A stretch of DNA of 64,000 nt from an uncultured Bacteroidia bacterium (GCA_902800045.1 CADCCZ010000001.1:186001-250000); one strand, 5' to 3'; counted from the stretch's first letter, positions 8,417-17,353 are shown. Notes: generated from the letters alone by a model not told the origin. A program made the numbers and translations.

Positions 8417-10462
8417 TTATTCAATTGTAATTTTATGAGTTGCAACTTTATCGTCTGCAATCAGTCTCATGAAATATGTTCCAGCAGAAAGATTGAGGTC
8501 GAAATCGTAAGAATTTCCGTTTACATTGTTTTCTTCGATGATACGTCCGCTCATGTCGTAAATGGTATATGACAGAACGTTTTGTTCTCCGAAGTTAACG
8601 GTGAATTTACCATTGTTTGGATTCGGGTAAATTTCAATGCCAGACATTTCTTCTTCATTTGCTGAAGCAGGACCGAATTGAATTTCGATAGTGTGGTTAG
8701 CTTTGATATTTGTGAAAGTGTAACCAATAGTTTCGTCTGCGAGTGTGTTCTTAACGATAAGGCTTCCGTCAACCTTGAATTCGGTAACTCTCATGCCTGG
8801 ATCTGGAGTCATTGTAATGGTGAGGTTCGATTCCTTCATAACGCGGGTAGCGCCTTCCGGGCTGATCTGACCGCCAGTACCTACGATTGAAGATGTAACT
8901 GTGAAGGGGTATCTCAAAGCTTCATAGCGCATTTCCCAACCTCTTGCCTGGTTTTCACCATCGGTGGTGAAGTGCAAGTATAGAGGAGTTCCGAGATGCC
9001 AGATAGTGTCGACTGGTTCGTTGCCATCGTAGAAAGTGTAGAGCAAGGTTCCATTTGCATCTTCGCCTGCATATATCTTCAGTTCGTCACCAGCTTCCAA
9101 TTCGAAGTAGTTGAAGAAGCATATTACAGTATCGGTTGCATAGTCCTTTACCTTGATGAGCCAATCGCAGTCGGTATTCTTCTTGTAGAAGTTAGCATAA
9201 CTACCGTCGTTGATAGTCCAGTGTTCTTCTTCATATACGTTGGTTTCTTGCTGCATGCAGAAAGGAGCGATATCGCTGTTTGGAACAGCAATGTTGAGAA
9301 CTACGCCTTGTCCGTATTTGAAATTATTGCTAGCGTCATCAATACCAGCGTGAGTGTTGAGGTTATCAACTGAGAACCAACCATTTCCAGTGCCACCCCA
9401 TCCCCAGTTCATCGAGAATGTTCTGTTGCCCTGGTCGTCAATTCTGTAACCGTCGCAAACCCAAGCGTGACCTGCACCAGATGTTGGGTGACCACTATAT
9501 ATAATAGGTCTATGCAAGTCGAGGTCTTCCATAAGGTATCTAGTCCAGATGGTGTCGTTTTCGCAGTAGTGTTCGAATTCGTCTTCGTTTGGATTACCGT
9601 TGTCTCTTAATTTATAGTGAACACCATTTCTGTAGCCGAAGTTGTATCTCAATGCGTCAACAGTGTATTCTGTCTGAGTTCCGGAACCTTCGTAACCATA
9701 ATCCATGTTGATTGAAACACCGCAGTGAAGCATAAGGGTTGCAACAGCTGTTTTCTGTTCATCAGTCCAGTTGAAGTACATGTTTGGCATGTTGTCCCAG
9801 TCATAGGTAGTTTCTGCTAGGTTGATTGTATCCCACTGTCCCCAGAAGTATGAAATCTTGCCAGTACCGCTCTGTGGGTAGTTCCAGTATTTCATAACTT
9901 GTGCCATTGCTGTAGCAACGCATCCTGTGTATGTATGACCGTGGTCGCCGAGCTGGTGTTCCGGACAAAGCATGTTGTACGGATAGCTCTGATTCCACTT
10001 TGTAGTCAACAATGGACCAACAGTTTTGACGTAAGCGCGGTTAGAAGTTTTATTCCAAGCGGCTACATTTTCGTCTGATACTTCAATGTTCTTTGCTTCG
10101 ATGATGTCGAGCTGCTGCATATACTGGTTGAGCCAGCCTTGAGTTGCAGGAGCAACTTCGTCGAATACAAAACTTCCTTCGTCCGAGTATCCTAGGATAG
10201 GAGTACCTCTTCTGTCTGCACATACTATGACAAAACCACCGTTTTCAAAATTGAACACGTGGTAGCAGTCCTTACCAGTTTCTTCCGACTTGAGCAATTC
10301 GTATGAACTAACACGAGCATTTGCTCTGGTCGGGAATTGTGCCTTAATGTAATTCATTCCGTAGGACAATGCTTCTCTCTCAGATACAGTCTTTGAAGCT
10401 CCCTGCGCGAAGATAAATTGTGAAGCTAACAATATGGCTATCACTAAACTAAATCTTTTCAT
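8417..10462 (-). CDS. T9SS-exported C10 family (streptopain-like) cysteine protease
   Basis: A 681-residue secreted thiol protease. Residues 1-20 are a signal peptide ending FIFAQ. About 25-135 form the Spi/streptopain-type propeptide (NGGFVIVCADRRGTPILGYS). The peptidase domain has the catalytic Cys181 in YTGCVATAMAQVMKYW and catalytic His332 in SGAGHAWVCDGY. About 400-510 resemble a CUB-like beta domain. The end, from YPNPNNGKFTVNFG to ATHKITIE, is an intact T9SS type A sorting domain. This is the architecture of interpain/periodontain-like proteases, which degrade host or dietary proteins at the surface. It is monocistronic, with a -7 box at 10495-10502 and a strong terminator. Confidence 0.93.
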   Translation of the reverse strand: MKRFSLVIAILLASQFIFAQGASKTVSEREALSYGMNYIKAQFPTRANARVSSYELLKSEETGKDCYHVFNFENGGFVIVCADRRGTPILGYSDEGSFVFDEVAPATQGWLNQYMQQLDIIEAKNIEVSDENVAAWNKTSNRAYVKTVGPLLTTKWNQSYPYNMLCPEHQLGDHGHTYTGCVATAMAQVMKYWNYPQSGTGKISYFWGQWDTINLAETTYDWDNMPNMYFNWTDEQKTAVATLMLHCGVSINMDYGYEGSGTQTEYTVDALRYNFGYRNGVHYKLRDNGNPNEDEFEHYCENDTIWTRYLMEDLDLHRPIIYSGHPTSGAGHAWVCDGYRIDDQGNRTFSMNWGWGGTGNGWFSVDNLNTHAGIDDASNNFKYGQGVVLNIAVPNSDIAPFCMQQETNVYEEEHWTINDGSYANFYKKNTDCDWLIKVKDYATDTVICFFNYFELEAGDELKIYAGEDANGTLLYTFYDGNEPVDTIWHLGTPLYLHFTTDGENQARGWEMRYEALRYPFTVTSSIVGTGGQISPEGATRVMKESNLTITMTPDPGMRVTEFKVDGSLIVKNTLADETIGYTFTNIKANHTIEIQFGPASANEEEMSGIEIYPNPNNGKFTVNFGEQNVLSYTIYDMSGRIIEENNVNGNSYDFDLNLSAGTYFMRLIADDKVATHKITIE

Positions 10463-10494
10463 AAAGAAACAATTTGTGTTTTTAAATATTTATG

Positions 10495-10502
10495 CAAAAA
10501 TA
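10495..10502 (-). promoter_or_regulatory. -7 box (TATTTTTG) for the C10 protease
   Basis: TATTTTTG on the - strand lies 32 bases before the ATG, an exact match to TAnnTTTG. The rest of the 164-base gap to uvrB (10463-10626) is AT-rich with no coding signal. Confidence 0.55.
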
Positions 10503-10626
10503 TTACTTTTTTTTTACCTGCAATTTTTGTTGTCAAATTTTTTACAAATTTTTTGCCGAATTTATTAACAGCTATTGCAAACTTAGGTTTATAGATTGTG
10601 TAACGCTTTGAAAAACATTGCTGTAT

Positions 10627-12642
10627 CTACTTTCCTTTATGCCTTCTTTCCAATTCTTTTTTGTAGTCGAACATTTCGTCCCTAAAGCGTGCAGCCTCGA
10701 TAAAATCGAGTCTTGCCGATGCTGCTTCCATCTGGCGTTCTGCATTCTTGATTGCTTTCTGGAGTGCAGTGTCGTCCATGTACATGACAACTGGGTCGGC
10801 TGCAATCTGGTGTCCGTATTCGTCGGGTATCTCGTAGTTGGTGTTGCCAGCCGACAAAGCATTGGTATTAGTGGATTTTACTATCTGCTTTGGTGTTATG
10901 TGATGCTCCTGGTTGTACTTCATCTGCTTTTCGCGACGATAGTTTGTCTGGTCTATAGTGCGCTGCATCGAACCGGTAATCTTGTCGGCGTACATTATGA
11001 CTTTTCCGTTGATATTTCGGGCTGCACGTCCTGCCGTCTGTGTGAGGGACCGTTCCGAGCGCAGGAAGCCTTCCTTGTCGGCATCGATGATAGCGACAAG
11101 CGAAACTTCGGGCAGGTCTAGGCCTTCGCGGAGAAGGTTTACACCGATTAGCACGTCGAACAATCCGTTGCGAAGGTCGGAAAGTATGCGTACTCGTTCC
11201 AATGTTTCCACGTCTGAATGTATGTATTCGCAACGTATGCCGTACTTGTGGAAGTATTTTGTAAGCTCTTCGGCCATACGTTTTGTCAATGTGGTGACAA
11301 GAATCCTTTCGTCCCTTTCCGCACGCACCCTGATTTCTTCCATGAGGTCGTCAATCTGGTTTTCGGTCGGTCTGACTTCAATTACAGGGTCGAGAAGTCC
11401 GGTCGGACGGATAATCTGTTCGACAATGATGCCGTCGCTCTTTTGCAGTTCGTAGTCGGCTGGGGTTGCGCTTACATATATCACACGGTCGACCAGCGAT
11501 TCGAATTCGGGAAGCGTTAGCGGGCGGTTGTCGATTGCTGCAGGAAGACGGAAACCGTAGTTCACAAGGTTCTCCTTGCGCGATCTGTCGCCTCCAATCA
11601 TCGCTCCAATCTGCGGGATAGTCACATGGCTTTCGTCGATTACCGTTATGAAATTCTTAGGAAAGTAGTCGATGAGGCAGAATGGCCTTCCTCCGGGCTT
11701 GCGTCCGTCGAAGTAGCGCGAATAGTTCTCGATACCGCTGCAGTAACCGAGTTCCTTTATCATTTCGAGGTCGTAGGTTACCCTTTCTTCTAGTCGTTTG
11801 GCTTCCAGATTTTTGCCTTCCTTCCGGAAGTATTCGGCCTGAATGACAAGGTCATCTTGAATTTGCCTTACTGCCGAAATGGTTTTGTCCTTTGTAGTGA
11901 CGAAAATATTGGCAGGATATATGTTTGCGGTTTCTAGTTCTTCGATTTTCTCGCCAGAGTATGGCTCGAACGAATATATGTCTTCGATTTCGTCGTCCCA
12001 GAAAATGATTCTCAGTCCGATGTCGTGGTGAGCAAGGAAAATGTCAACGGTATCGCCCTTTACCCTGAACGCTCCGCGTTTGAATTCGATGTCGCTGCGG
12101 AAGTAAAGTCCGTCAACAAGTTTTCTGAGCAGGTTGTCGCGCCCGATATTGTCGCCACGCGAAACCTTAATTGTGTTTGCATGGAAGTCTTCGGGATTTC
12201 CGATTCCGTAGATGCACGACACCGAGCAGACAACTATTACATCGTTGCGTCCCGACAGCAATGCGCTGGTTGCACTGAGCCTCAGCTTTTCAATCTCGTC
12301 GTTTATTGCAAGGTCTTTTTCTATATAGGTGTCGGTGGTAGGCAGGTATGCTTCGGGCTGGTAGTAGTCGTAATATGATACGAAGTATTCGACTGCGTTG
12401 CGGGGAAAAAACGATTTGAATTCCGAATACAATTGTGCGGCAAGGGTTTTGTTGTGGCTTAGTACGAGCACCGGGCAGCCGGCGTTCTTTATGACATTTG
12501 CTATGGTAAATGTCTTGCCGCTACCTGTAACGCCAAGTAATGTCTGGTGTTTCTGCCCGTTTAGCAAGCCGTTGGTTAGCTGCATTATTGCCTGCGGCTG
12601 GTCACCTGTGGGTCTATATTCGGATATTAAGTCGAAATCCAT
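10627..12642 (-). CDS. uvrB: UvrABC excinuclease subunit B
   Basis: DNA damage-verification helicase-like subunit of nucleotide excision repair. It is full length at 671 residues. Motif I is LLGVTGSGKTFTIANVI, the beta-hairpin that inserts into DNA is YFVSYYDYYQPEAYLP, and the DEAD-like motif is VIDESHVTIPQIGAM. Motifs V and VI are GVNLLREGLDLPEVSLV and LTQTAGRAARNINGKV. The C-terminal UVR motif (LQKAIKNAERQMEAASARLD) binds UvrC. It starts MDFDLISEYRPTGDQPQAI, which is standard. It is divergent from the M43 protease gene, with a -7 box at 12694-12701 and an inverted repeat in the presumed leader. Confidence 0.98.
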   Translation of the reverse strand: MDFDLISEYRPTGDQPQAIMQLTNGLLNGQKHQTLLGVTGSGKTFTIANVIKNAGCPVLVLSHNKTLAAQLYSEFKSFFPRNAVEYFVSYYDYYQPEAYLPTTDTYIEKDLAINDEIEKLRLSATSALLSGRNDVIVVCSVSCIYGIGNPEDFHANTIKVSRGDNIGRDNLLRKLVDGLYFRSDIEFKRGAFRVKGDTVDIFLAHHDIGLRIIFWDDEIEDIYSFEPYSGEKIEELETANIYPANIFVTTKDKTISAVRQIQDDLVIQAEYFRKEGKNLEAKRLEERVTYDLEMIKELGYCSGIENYSRYFDGRKPGGRPFCLIDYFPKNFITVIDESHVTIPQIGAMIGGDRSRKENLVNYGFRLPAAIDNRPLTLPEFESLVDRVIYVSATPADYELQKSDGIIVEQIIRPTGLLDPVIEVRPTENQIDDLMEEIRVRAERDERILVTTLTKRMAEELTKYFHKYGIRCEYIHSDVETLERVRILSDLRNGLFDVLIGVNLLREGLDLPEVSLVAIIDADKEGFLRSERSLTQTAGRAARNINGKVIMYADKITGSMQRTIDQTNYRREKQMKYNQEHHITPKQIVKSTNTNALSAGNTNYEIPDEYGHQIAADPVVMYMDDTALQKAIKNAERQMEAASARLDFIEAARFRDEMFDYKKELERRHKGK

Positions 12643-12661
12643 GTCAAGTTTTTTTTGTTAT

Positions 12662-12679
12662 GACACAAAATATTGTGTC
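12662..12679. promoter_or_regulatory. Inverted repeat in the uvrB leader, possible operator
   Basis: GACACAA-AATA-TTGTGTC is a perfect 7+7 inverted repeat between the uvrB -7 box and the uvrB start codon, about 9 to 26 bases after the expected transcription start. It could be a repressor site or a leader hairpin. No named consensus is recognised. Confidence 0.35.
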
Positions 12680-12693
12680 TGCGCTTTGCGATG

Positions 12694-12701
12694 CAAAGGT
12701 A
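12694..12701 (-). promoter_or_regulatory. -7 box (TACCTTTG) for uvrB
   Basis: TACCTTTG on the - strand is an exact TAnnTTTG match 51 bases before the uvrB ATG. Confidence 0.55.
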
Positions 12702-12756
12702 AATGAAAAAAAACTTGTACTTACAATCATTTTTTGTTCCTTTGCAAAAAAAAATA

Positions 12757-14856
12757 ATGAAGCATATTTATATATTATTAATAATAGGTATCACCATGCT
12801 CTTGTCGTTCGAGCCTGCCTATTCTCAGGAAGAAGGCGAGGGGTGGTTCCGTTGCGGAACCGATTCCGTTTACGAAGAATTGGTGCGTCAAGATCCGCAA
12901 GTTGCATTAAATAGAGCAAAACTCAACGATTTTGTCCGCGAATATATCAAGCGCAATCCAAAAAGAAATGATGATGAAGTCTATGTGATTCCAGTTGTCT
13001 TCCATGTCGTACACGAATATGGTGTAGAGAATGTATCGTATGAATATATTCAGGCTGCAATTGACCAGATGAACAGGGATTATCGAAAGATGCGTGCCGA
13101 TACGTCAAGTATCAAGGAAGAATTCAAGCCGATTGCTGCCGATACCAAGATCGAGTTCCGTCTTGCTCGCAAGGATCCGAACGGGAATTGCACTATGGGT
13201 GTTACGCGAACATATTCGTCGTCGACTAATCATGGTGATGAAAGCACAAAGTATATTGCCGGTAGCTGGGACAACTCCAAGTATCTGAATGTATGGACGG
13301 TAAAGTCGATGAGCAGAAGCGGAGTGGCTGGATATTCGTATTATCCTGGGACCGCTTCGGACGAGGTGGACGGAATAATTTTGCTGTACAGTTATATCGA
13401 CAGGGCTTTGACGCATGAAGCAGGGCATTATCTGGGTTTGCCGCATCCATGGGGTAGCACCAATAGTCCTGGTGAAGCCGACAATTGTGAAATTGATGAT
13501 GGGATAGAGGATACTCCAAATACAATCGGCCATACAACGTGTGCTCTTAATGCTGTAACATGCGGAAGTCTTGACAATGTGCAGAACTTTATGGACTACA
13601 GCTATTGCTACCGTATGTTTACAAATGGTCAGGCTGAGGTAATGAGGGCTACGCTGAACGCTACTGCATCGAACCGTGACAATCTGTGGACAGCAGAGAA
13701 CCGCCTTGCAACAGGAACCGACGATGACCATATCGACGAGGAGTGTTCTCCAATTGCCGACTTCAATCAAAACAAAAAAATGATATGTACAGGAGGAACT
13801 GTTACATATAACGATCACACCTATAATACCACCTCCATTGATTACCGTTTGTGGAATTTTGAGGGCGGCAGTCCAAATTGGTCTAACGATGAAATGCCGG
13901 TTATTGTGTATAATACTAGTGGTACGTTTGCAACAGAACTTCATGTCGAAAACGGAGTTGACGATAATACGTGCAGGCGAGAAAGGTCGATTAGAGTATA
14001 CGACAAAGCCGATGGATATGGCCTGCCATACTTCGAGGGATTCGAATCTCCGACCTTCCCGCAGATTTCTGGTAATCCGGCAAACGACTTTTATGTCGAG
14101 AACTATAATCCGAACCACCCTGATGAGTGGAGCGAATTTGGATGGAATGAGGAGAGTTGGTTCCTGACTGATCATGGCTATTCGGGGAAGTGTGCTAAGA
14201 TACGTAATGCATTTGCAGCATCCAAAAGCAACAAGTTGTATATGCCCAATGTAAGGATCGACAACGATTCTGCCAGTATATATGTTTCTTTTAAAGTTGC
14301 AGCAGCAAAGGATTCCGATTCGCAATTCTCCGACGTACTGAAGGTTTATGGTTCGACGACATGTGGCGATTCTCTGATATTTTTGCATACATATTCAGGT
14401 TCGCGCCTAATTACTTCGTATCAATATAATCCTAGTGTATTTTTCCCCGACGATAATGAGTGGAAAACAATAAGTTTTGAAGTTAGACCCGCTAAGTTGA
14501 AAGGTCAGAATTTTAGACTGGTGTTCGAGTCGTCAAACGTTTCGGGAAATACTATCTATATCGATGATGTTTTGATATCGAATATGCCATTGTCGGTCGA
14601 AATGCAGAACGAATCGTCTTTGTCGGTTTATCCAAACCCATTTTATGATGAGGTGCTTGTCGATGCTGAAGAGTTTGCAGGAGAGTATTCTGTTGAAGTC
14701 TTCGACATTATGGGTCGTATGATATATAGTGGGAAATATTCTGAGCGACAACTGAATTTGTCGAATGCCTTTGTCGGTCAGCCTAAGGGAATGTATGTTA
14801 TAAAAGTTTATAACTCTGATGTTTGCAAGAGCATACGTGTTGTAAAGGAGGCTTAA
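12757..14856 (+). CDS. T9SS-exported M43 (pappalysin-like) zinc metalloprotease
   Basis: A 699-residue secreted protease. The signal peptide is MKHIYILLIIGITMLLSFEP followed by AYSQ. The upstream ATG at 12703 is rejected because it would give a cytoplasmic-looking extension overlapping the uvrB promoter. The zinc site HEAGHYLGLPHPWG (His220, His224, His230) and the Met-turn region NFMDYSYCYRMF are those of the M43 cytophagalysin group. A PKD-like segment follows (about residues 330-410), then a beta-rich domain beginning LPYFEGFESPTFPQ. The end from YPNPFYDEVLVD is a T9SS sorting domain. It is followed after 1 base by a mini-lipoprotein gene, suggesting co-expression. A near-match -7 box (TTCCTTTG, 12737-12744) precedes it. 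Confidence 0.93.
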   Translation: MKHIYILLIIGITMLLSFEPAYSQEEGEGWFRCGTDSVYEELVRQDPQVALNRAKLNDFVREYIKRNPKRNDDEVYVIPVVFHVVHEYGVENVSYEYIQAAIDQMNRDYRKMRADTSSIKEEFKPIAADTKIEFRLARKDPNGNCTMGVTRTYSSSTNHGDESTKYIAGSWDNSKYLNVWTVKSMSRSGVAGYSYYPGTASDEVDGIILLYSYIDRALTHEAGHYLGLPHPWGSTNSPGEADNCEIDDGIEDTPNTIGHTTCALNAVTCGSLDNVQNFMDYSYCYRMFTNGQAEVMRATLNATASNRDNLWTAENRLATGTDDDHIDEECSPIADFNQNKKMICTGGTVTYNDHTYNTTSIDYRLWNFEGGSPNWSNDEMPVIVYNTSGTFATELHVENGVDDNTCRRERSIRVYDKADGYGLPYFEGFESPTFPQISGNPANDFYVENYNPNHPDEWSEFGWNEESWFLTDHGYSGKCAKIRNAFAASKSNKLYMPNVRIDNDSASIYVSFKVAAAKDSDSQFSDVLKVYGSTTCGDSLIFLHTYSGSRLITSYQYNPSVFFPDDNEWKTISFEVRPAKLKGQNFRLVFESSNVSGNTIYIDDVLISNMPLSVEMQNESSLSVYPNPFYDEVLVDAEEFAGEYSVEVFDIMGRMIYSGKYSERQLNLSNAFVGQPKGMYVIKVYNSDVCKSIRVVKEA

Positions 14857-14857
14857 T

Positions 14858-15067
14858 ATGAAAAAGTTTATCGTAGCGGTTTGTTTGTTTGCTTGCGTTA
14901 TTTTACTTGCCTCGTGCGAGAGGACATGCACATGCAAGACATATAAGGACGGAGTCATTACAGGCGAAACTGTAGACGATATGCCTGATGGAATAAAATC
15001 TTGTTCCGACATGGACATATATGTCGAAACAGAAAATGGTGTGGTAAGGGAAACTAAATGCGTATAA
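14858..15067 (+). CDS. Mini-lipoprotein 1 of a four-gene paralogous array
   Basis: A 69-residue predicted outer-membrane or periplasmic lipoprotein. The signal peptide ends in lipobox LLASC (Cys about 21), then ERTCTCKTYKDGV. The pattern lipobox-CxCxxY, a short acidic middle and a terminal K-C-(V/E/H) is shared with the next three genes, so they form a family I do not recognise by name. The body has two further Cys pairs that may form disulfides. The ATG lies 1 base after the M43 protease stop, which makes translational coupling likely. Function is unknown; a role as protease inhibitor or surface partner is only conjecture. Confidence 0.8.
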   Translation: MKKFIVAVCLFACVILLASCERTCTCKTYKDGVITGETVDDMPDGIKSCSDMDIYVETENGVVRETKCV

Positions 15068-15087
15068 TGTTTTTAAAGATATTTAAG

Positions 15088-15330
15088 ATGAAAAAGTATT
15101 TGATTTTGTTATTTATTGCAGTAGCTACAATGTTATTTGCTTCGTGCACAAAGGAATGTACTTGCTCGATGTGGACAGATGGCAAGAATACGGATACTAA
15201 TCCTGTAGTATATACCCAGGACGAAATCAGCAGGCTCAATGTGAAGAATTGTGCTGGTCTGAATGACTATTACAATGGGCTAGGACTTGGTTACGACGAA
15301 ACAATAAAGTCTGGTATCAAGTGTGAATAG
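15088..15330 (+). CDS. Mini-lipoprotein 2 of the array
   Basis: An 80-residue lipoprotein: MKKYLILLFIAVATMLFASC gives the lipobox, then TKECTCSMWTDG. The end GYDETIKSGIKCE is nearly identical to the end of the fourth member (GYDESIKSGIKCE), so these two are the closest pair. An in-frame ATG at 15058 would overlap the previous gene and put the signal peptide internally, so 15088 is chosen. The Cys-x-Cys after the lipid-anchored Cys and the terminal Cys are kept. No known domain is recognised. Confidence 0.8.
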   Translation: MKKYLILLFIAVATMLFASCTKECTCSMWTDGKNTDTNPVVYTQDEISRLNVKNCAGLNDYYNGLGLGYDETIKSGIKCE

Positions 15331-15369
15331 TATTTGAAAGACAAAAATATGATTTATTAATTTTTTTTG

Positions 15370-15377
15370 TATTTTTG
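15370..15377 (+). promoter_or_regulatory. -7 box (TATTTTTG) for mini-lipoprotein 3
   Basis: TATTTTTG, an exact TAnnTTTG match, lies 42 bases before the ATG at 15420. The third array member may therefore be transcribed independently of the protease. Confidence 0.55.
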
Positions 15378-15419
15378 CGGCTCTAATTGTTAGATGTTTA
15401 ATTTAAATTTAATAAGAAA

Positions 15420-15638
15420 ATGAAGAAGGTATTAGTAATTTTGGCAGCAGCTGGTATGTTGTTCGCTATGTCGTCATGCAGCAAAGAATGCAAGTGCAAG
15501 ACTTATGTTGATGGTGAAATGAAGCATGAAAACACTGTTTCAAAGGAAGATTTGGAAAGCGCTGGTTTTGAAAAGTGCAAGGACTTGAATTCGACAGTTG
15601 AACTTTTGGGTGTTAAGACTGAAGTTAAGTGCCACTAA
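15420..15638 (+). CDS. Mini-lipoprotein 3 of the array
   Basis: A 72-residue lipoprotein with signal peptide MKKVLVILAAAGMLFAMSSC and then SKECKCKTYVDGEMKHE. Its signal peptide is nearly the same as that of member 4, while its CKCKTY-DG segment resembles member 1. It ends VKTEVKCH, keeping the penultimate Cys. It has its own -7 box and is followed by a strong terminator at 15651-15685, so it is probably monocistronic. Function is unknown. Confidence 0.82.
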   Translation: MKKVLVILAAAGMLFAMSSCSKECKCKTYVDGEMKHENTVSKEDLESAGFEKCKDLNSTVELLGVKTEVKCH

Positions 15639-15650
15639 ATTTTTAAGAAA

Positions 15651-15686
15651 AATAAAAAAGCCTCGGAAAAACCGAGGCTTTTTTTG
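15651..15686 (+). terminator. Intrinsic terminator after mini-lipoprotein 3
   Basis: Stem GCCTCGG/CCGAGGC (15660-15678) with an AAAAA loop, followed by seven T residues. Confidence 0.85.
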
Positions 15687-15734
15687 TTTTTATAAAAAAA
15701 TATTTTTTTTGCTTGTTTGTGTTGTTTTAATGTG

Positions 15735-15742
15735 TACTTTTG
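15735..15742 (+). promoter_or_regulatory. -7 box (TACTTTTG) for mini-lipoprotein 4
   Basis: TACTTTTG matches TAnnTTTG and has TTTG elements upstream at 15708-15711 and 15716-15719 as candidate -33 boxes. The ATG follows at 15781. Confidence 0.6.
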
Positions 15743-15780
15743 TACAGTTAATTTATTTGTTTAATTTAAAGTTTAATAAG

Positions 15781-16011
15781 ATGAAGAAATTATTAGTAGT
15801 TTTAGCAGCCGCAGGCTTGTTGTTTGCAATGTCATCATGTGCAAAGAAGTGTACTTGTACAACTTATATGTTGGGCGAGGTTGATTCTGTAGAAGAATTT
15901 GAAGTTGGAATGGGTAAGGATCACAAGAATTGCGCAGATCTCCAGAAATATTTCGATGAGAGCCATGCCGGTTACGATGAGTCTATCAAGAGCGGTATTA
16001 AATGCGAATAA
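15781..16011 (+). CDS. Mini-lipoprotein 4 of the array
   Basis: A 76-residue lipoprotein: MKKLLVVLAAAGLLFAMSSC forms signal peptide and lipobox, followed by AKKCTCTTYMLGEVDS. It ends GYDESIKSGIKCE like member 2. The in-frame ORF extends upstream to 15598 but that would cross the terminator and promoter of this gene, so ATG 15781 is used. It has its own promoter and ends at a bidirectional terminator shared with the aminotransferase gene. Function is unknown. Confidence 0.82.
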   Translation: MKKLLVVLAAAGLLFAMSSCAKKCTCTTYMLGEVDSVEEFEVGMGKDHKNCADLQKYFDESHAGYDESIKSGIKCE

Positions 16012-16026
16012 TTTAATTACTACAAC

Positions 16027-16059
16027 AAAAAAGGCTTCGGATATTCCGAAGCCTTTTTT
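16027..16059. terminator. Bidirectional terminator between mini-lipoprotein 4 and aminotransferase
   Basis: Stem GGCTTCGG/CCGAAGCC (16033-16053) with an ATATT loop, six A on the left and six T on the right, so it can end both converging transcripts. Confidence 0.85.
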
Positions 16060-16079
16060 GTTTATATGTTCTTAGTATA

Positions 16080-17273
16080 TTACTTCAGTTTTGCTAATGC
16101 TTCCTTCATGCGCTTAACTGCTTCGATAAGTCTGTCGTCGCTAGTAGCGTAGGAGAGACGCAAGCACTCGGGAGAACCGAACGAAATACCACCGACAGTT
16201 GCAACATGTCCCTTTTCAAGCAAGTACATTGCTAAGTCGTCGGAGGTGTTGATTTTCATACCTTCGGCTTCCTTGCCCAAGAATGCGGAAACTTCTGCGA
16301 AAATGTAGAATGCGCCCTGCGGGGTGTTGAGCTTTAGTCCTGGGATTTCCTTCAGAAGACCGAGAACTAGGTCGCGACGGCTCTTGAAAATCTTGGTCAT
16401 CTTTTTGCATTCGCTGTTGCCAGCGTTGAGTGCTGCTTCTGCAGCCTTCTGAGCTATTGAGCAAGCTCCAGATGTGAACTGACCCTGCAACTTGGTAACG
16501 CCCTTTGCAATCCATAGAGGAGCTGCTATGAAACCGATTCTCCAGCCTGTCATTGCATAACCCTTTGATACACCATTGATGATAACGCAACGGCGACGGA
16601 TGTCGTCAAACTGTGCGATGCTTTCGTGTTCTCCTACGAAGTTGATGTGCTCGTAAATTTCATCAGAAATTACGATAACTTCGGGATGCTTTGCAAGAAC
16701 ATCGGCAATAGCCTTCAGTTCTGCCTTGCTGTAAAGGCTACCTGTCGGGTTCGATGGCGAGCAGATGATGATGGCTCTTGTCTTTGGTGTGAGAGCCTTT
16801 TCGAGTTGAGCTGCTGTCATCTTGAAATCTGATTCGATGTTGCATTTTACAACTACAGGAACACCTTCGCAGAAGCGAACCATCTCGATGTAGCTAACCC
16901 AATATGGAGCAGGGATAATGACTTCTTCGCCTGGGTCAACAATCGAAAGCAAGGTATTCATGATCGAATGCTTTGCGCCTGTCGAAACTACAATTTGTGC
17001 AGGTTCGTAGTCGAGGTTGTTTTCGCGTTTCAGTTTTGCGCAAACAGCCTTTCTGAGTGATTCGTAACCTGGAACTGGCGGGTAGTGCGAGAAGTTCTGG
17101 TCGATAGCTTCCTTTGCTGCTTCCTTGATGTAGTCGGGAGTGTTGAAGTCTGGTTCGCCGATACTGAGGTTTACAACATCAATGCCTTGAGCCTGAAGTT
17201 CGCGGCTCTTTGCAGTCATAGCCAAAGTGGCTGATACTGCCATCTTTTCCAATCTATTTGATACTCTTTCCAT
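16080..17273 (-). CDS. Pyridoxal-phosphate aminotransferase (aspartate aminotransferase class Ib)
   Basis: A cytosolic fold-type I aminotransferase of 397 residues, most likely aspartate:2-oxoglutarate. Landmarks are NLSIGEPDFNTPDYIKEAA, the Asn motif CSPSNPTG (about 171-178), ISDEIYEHI with the pyridoxal-binding Asp and Tyr, and the Schiff-base Lys237 in GVSKGYAMTGWRIGF. The SKGYAMTGWR form with a single domain-swapping N-terminus is typical of the Ib subgroup found in thermophiles and Bacteroidota, whose members may also accept prephenate. It is monocistronic, with a degenerate -7 box (TATCTTCG, 17302-17309). Confidence 0.92.
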   Translation of the reverse strand: MERVSNRLEKMAVSATLAMTAKSRELQAQGIDVVNLSIGEPDFNTPDYIKEAAKEAIDQNFSHYPPVPGYESLRKAVCAKLKRENNLDYEPAQIVVSTGAKHSIMNTLLSIVDPGEEVIIPAPYWVSYIEMVRFCEGVPVVVKCNIESDFKMTAAQLEKALTPKTRAIIICSPSNPTGSLYSKAELKAIADVLAKHPEVIVISDEIYEHINFVGEHESIAQFDDIRRRCVIINGVSKGYAMTGWRIGFIAAPLWIAKGVTKLQGQFTSGACSIAQKAAEAALNAGNSECKKMTKIFKSRRDLVLGLLKEIPGLKLNTPQGAFYIFAEVSAFLGKEAEGMKINTSDDLAMYLLEKGHVATVGGISFGSPECLRLSYATSDDRLIEAVKRMKEALAKLK

Positions 17274-17353
17274 TGTGTTAGAATTAAAAAAAAATTGTCT
17301 GCGAAGATAACTATTTTAAATTAAAATTCGTAATATTGCATAACATAAAAAAG

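Noticed and set aside
13105..14388. Long antisense ORF (427 codons) opposite the M43 protease
   Set aside because: It is a shadow of the protease coding frame: no domain, no signal, irregular composition, while the + strand carries the zinc motif and sorting domain.
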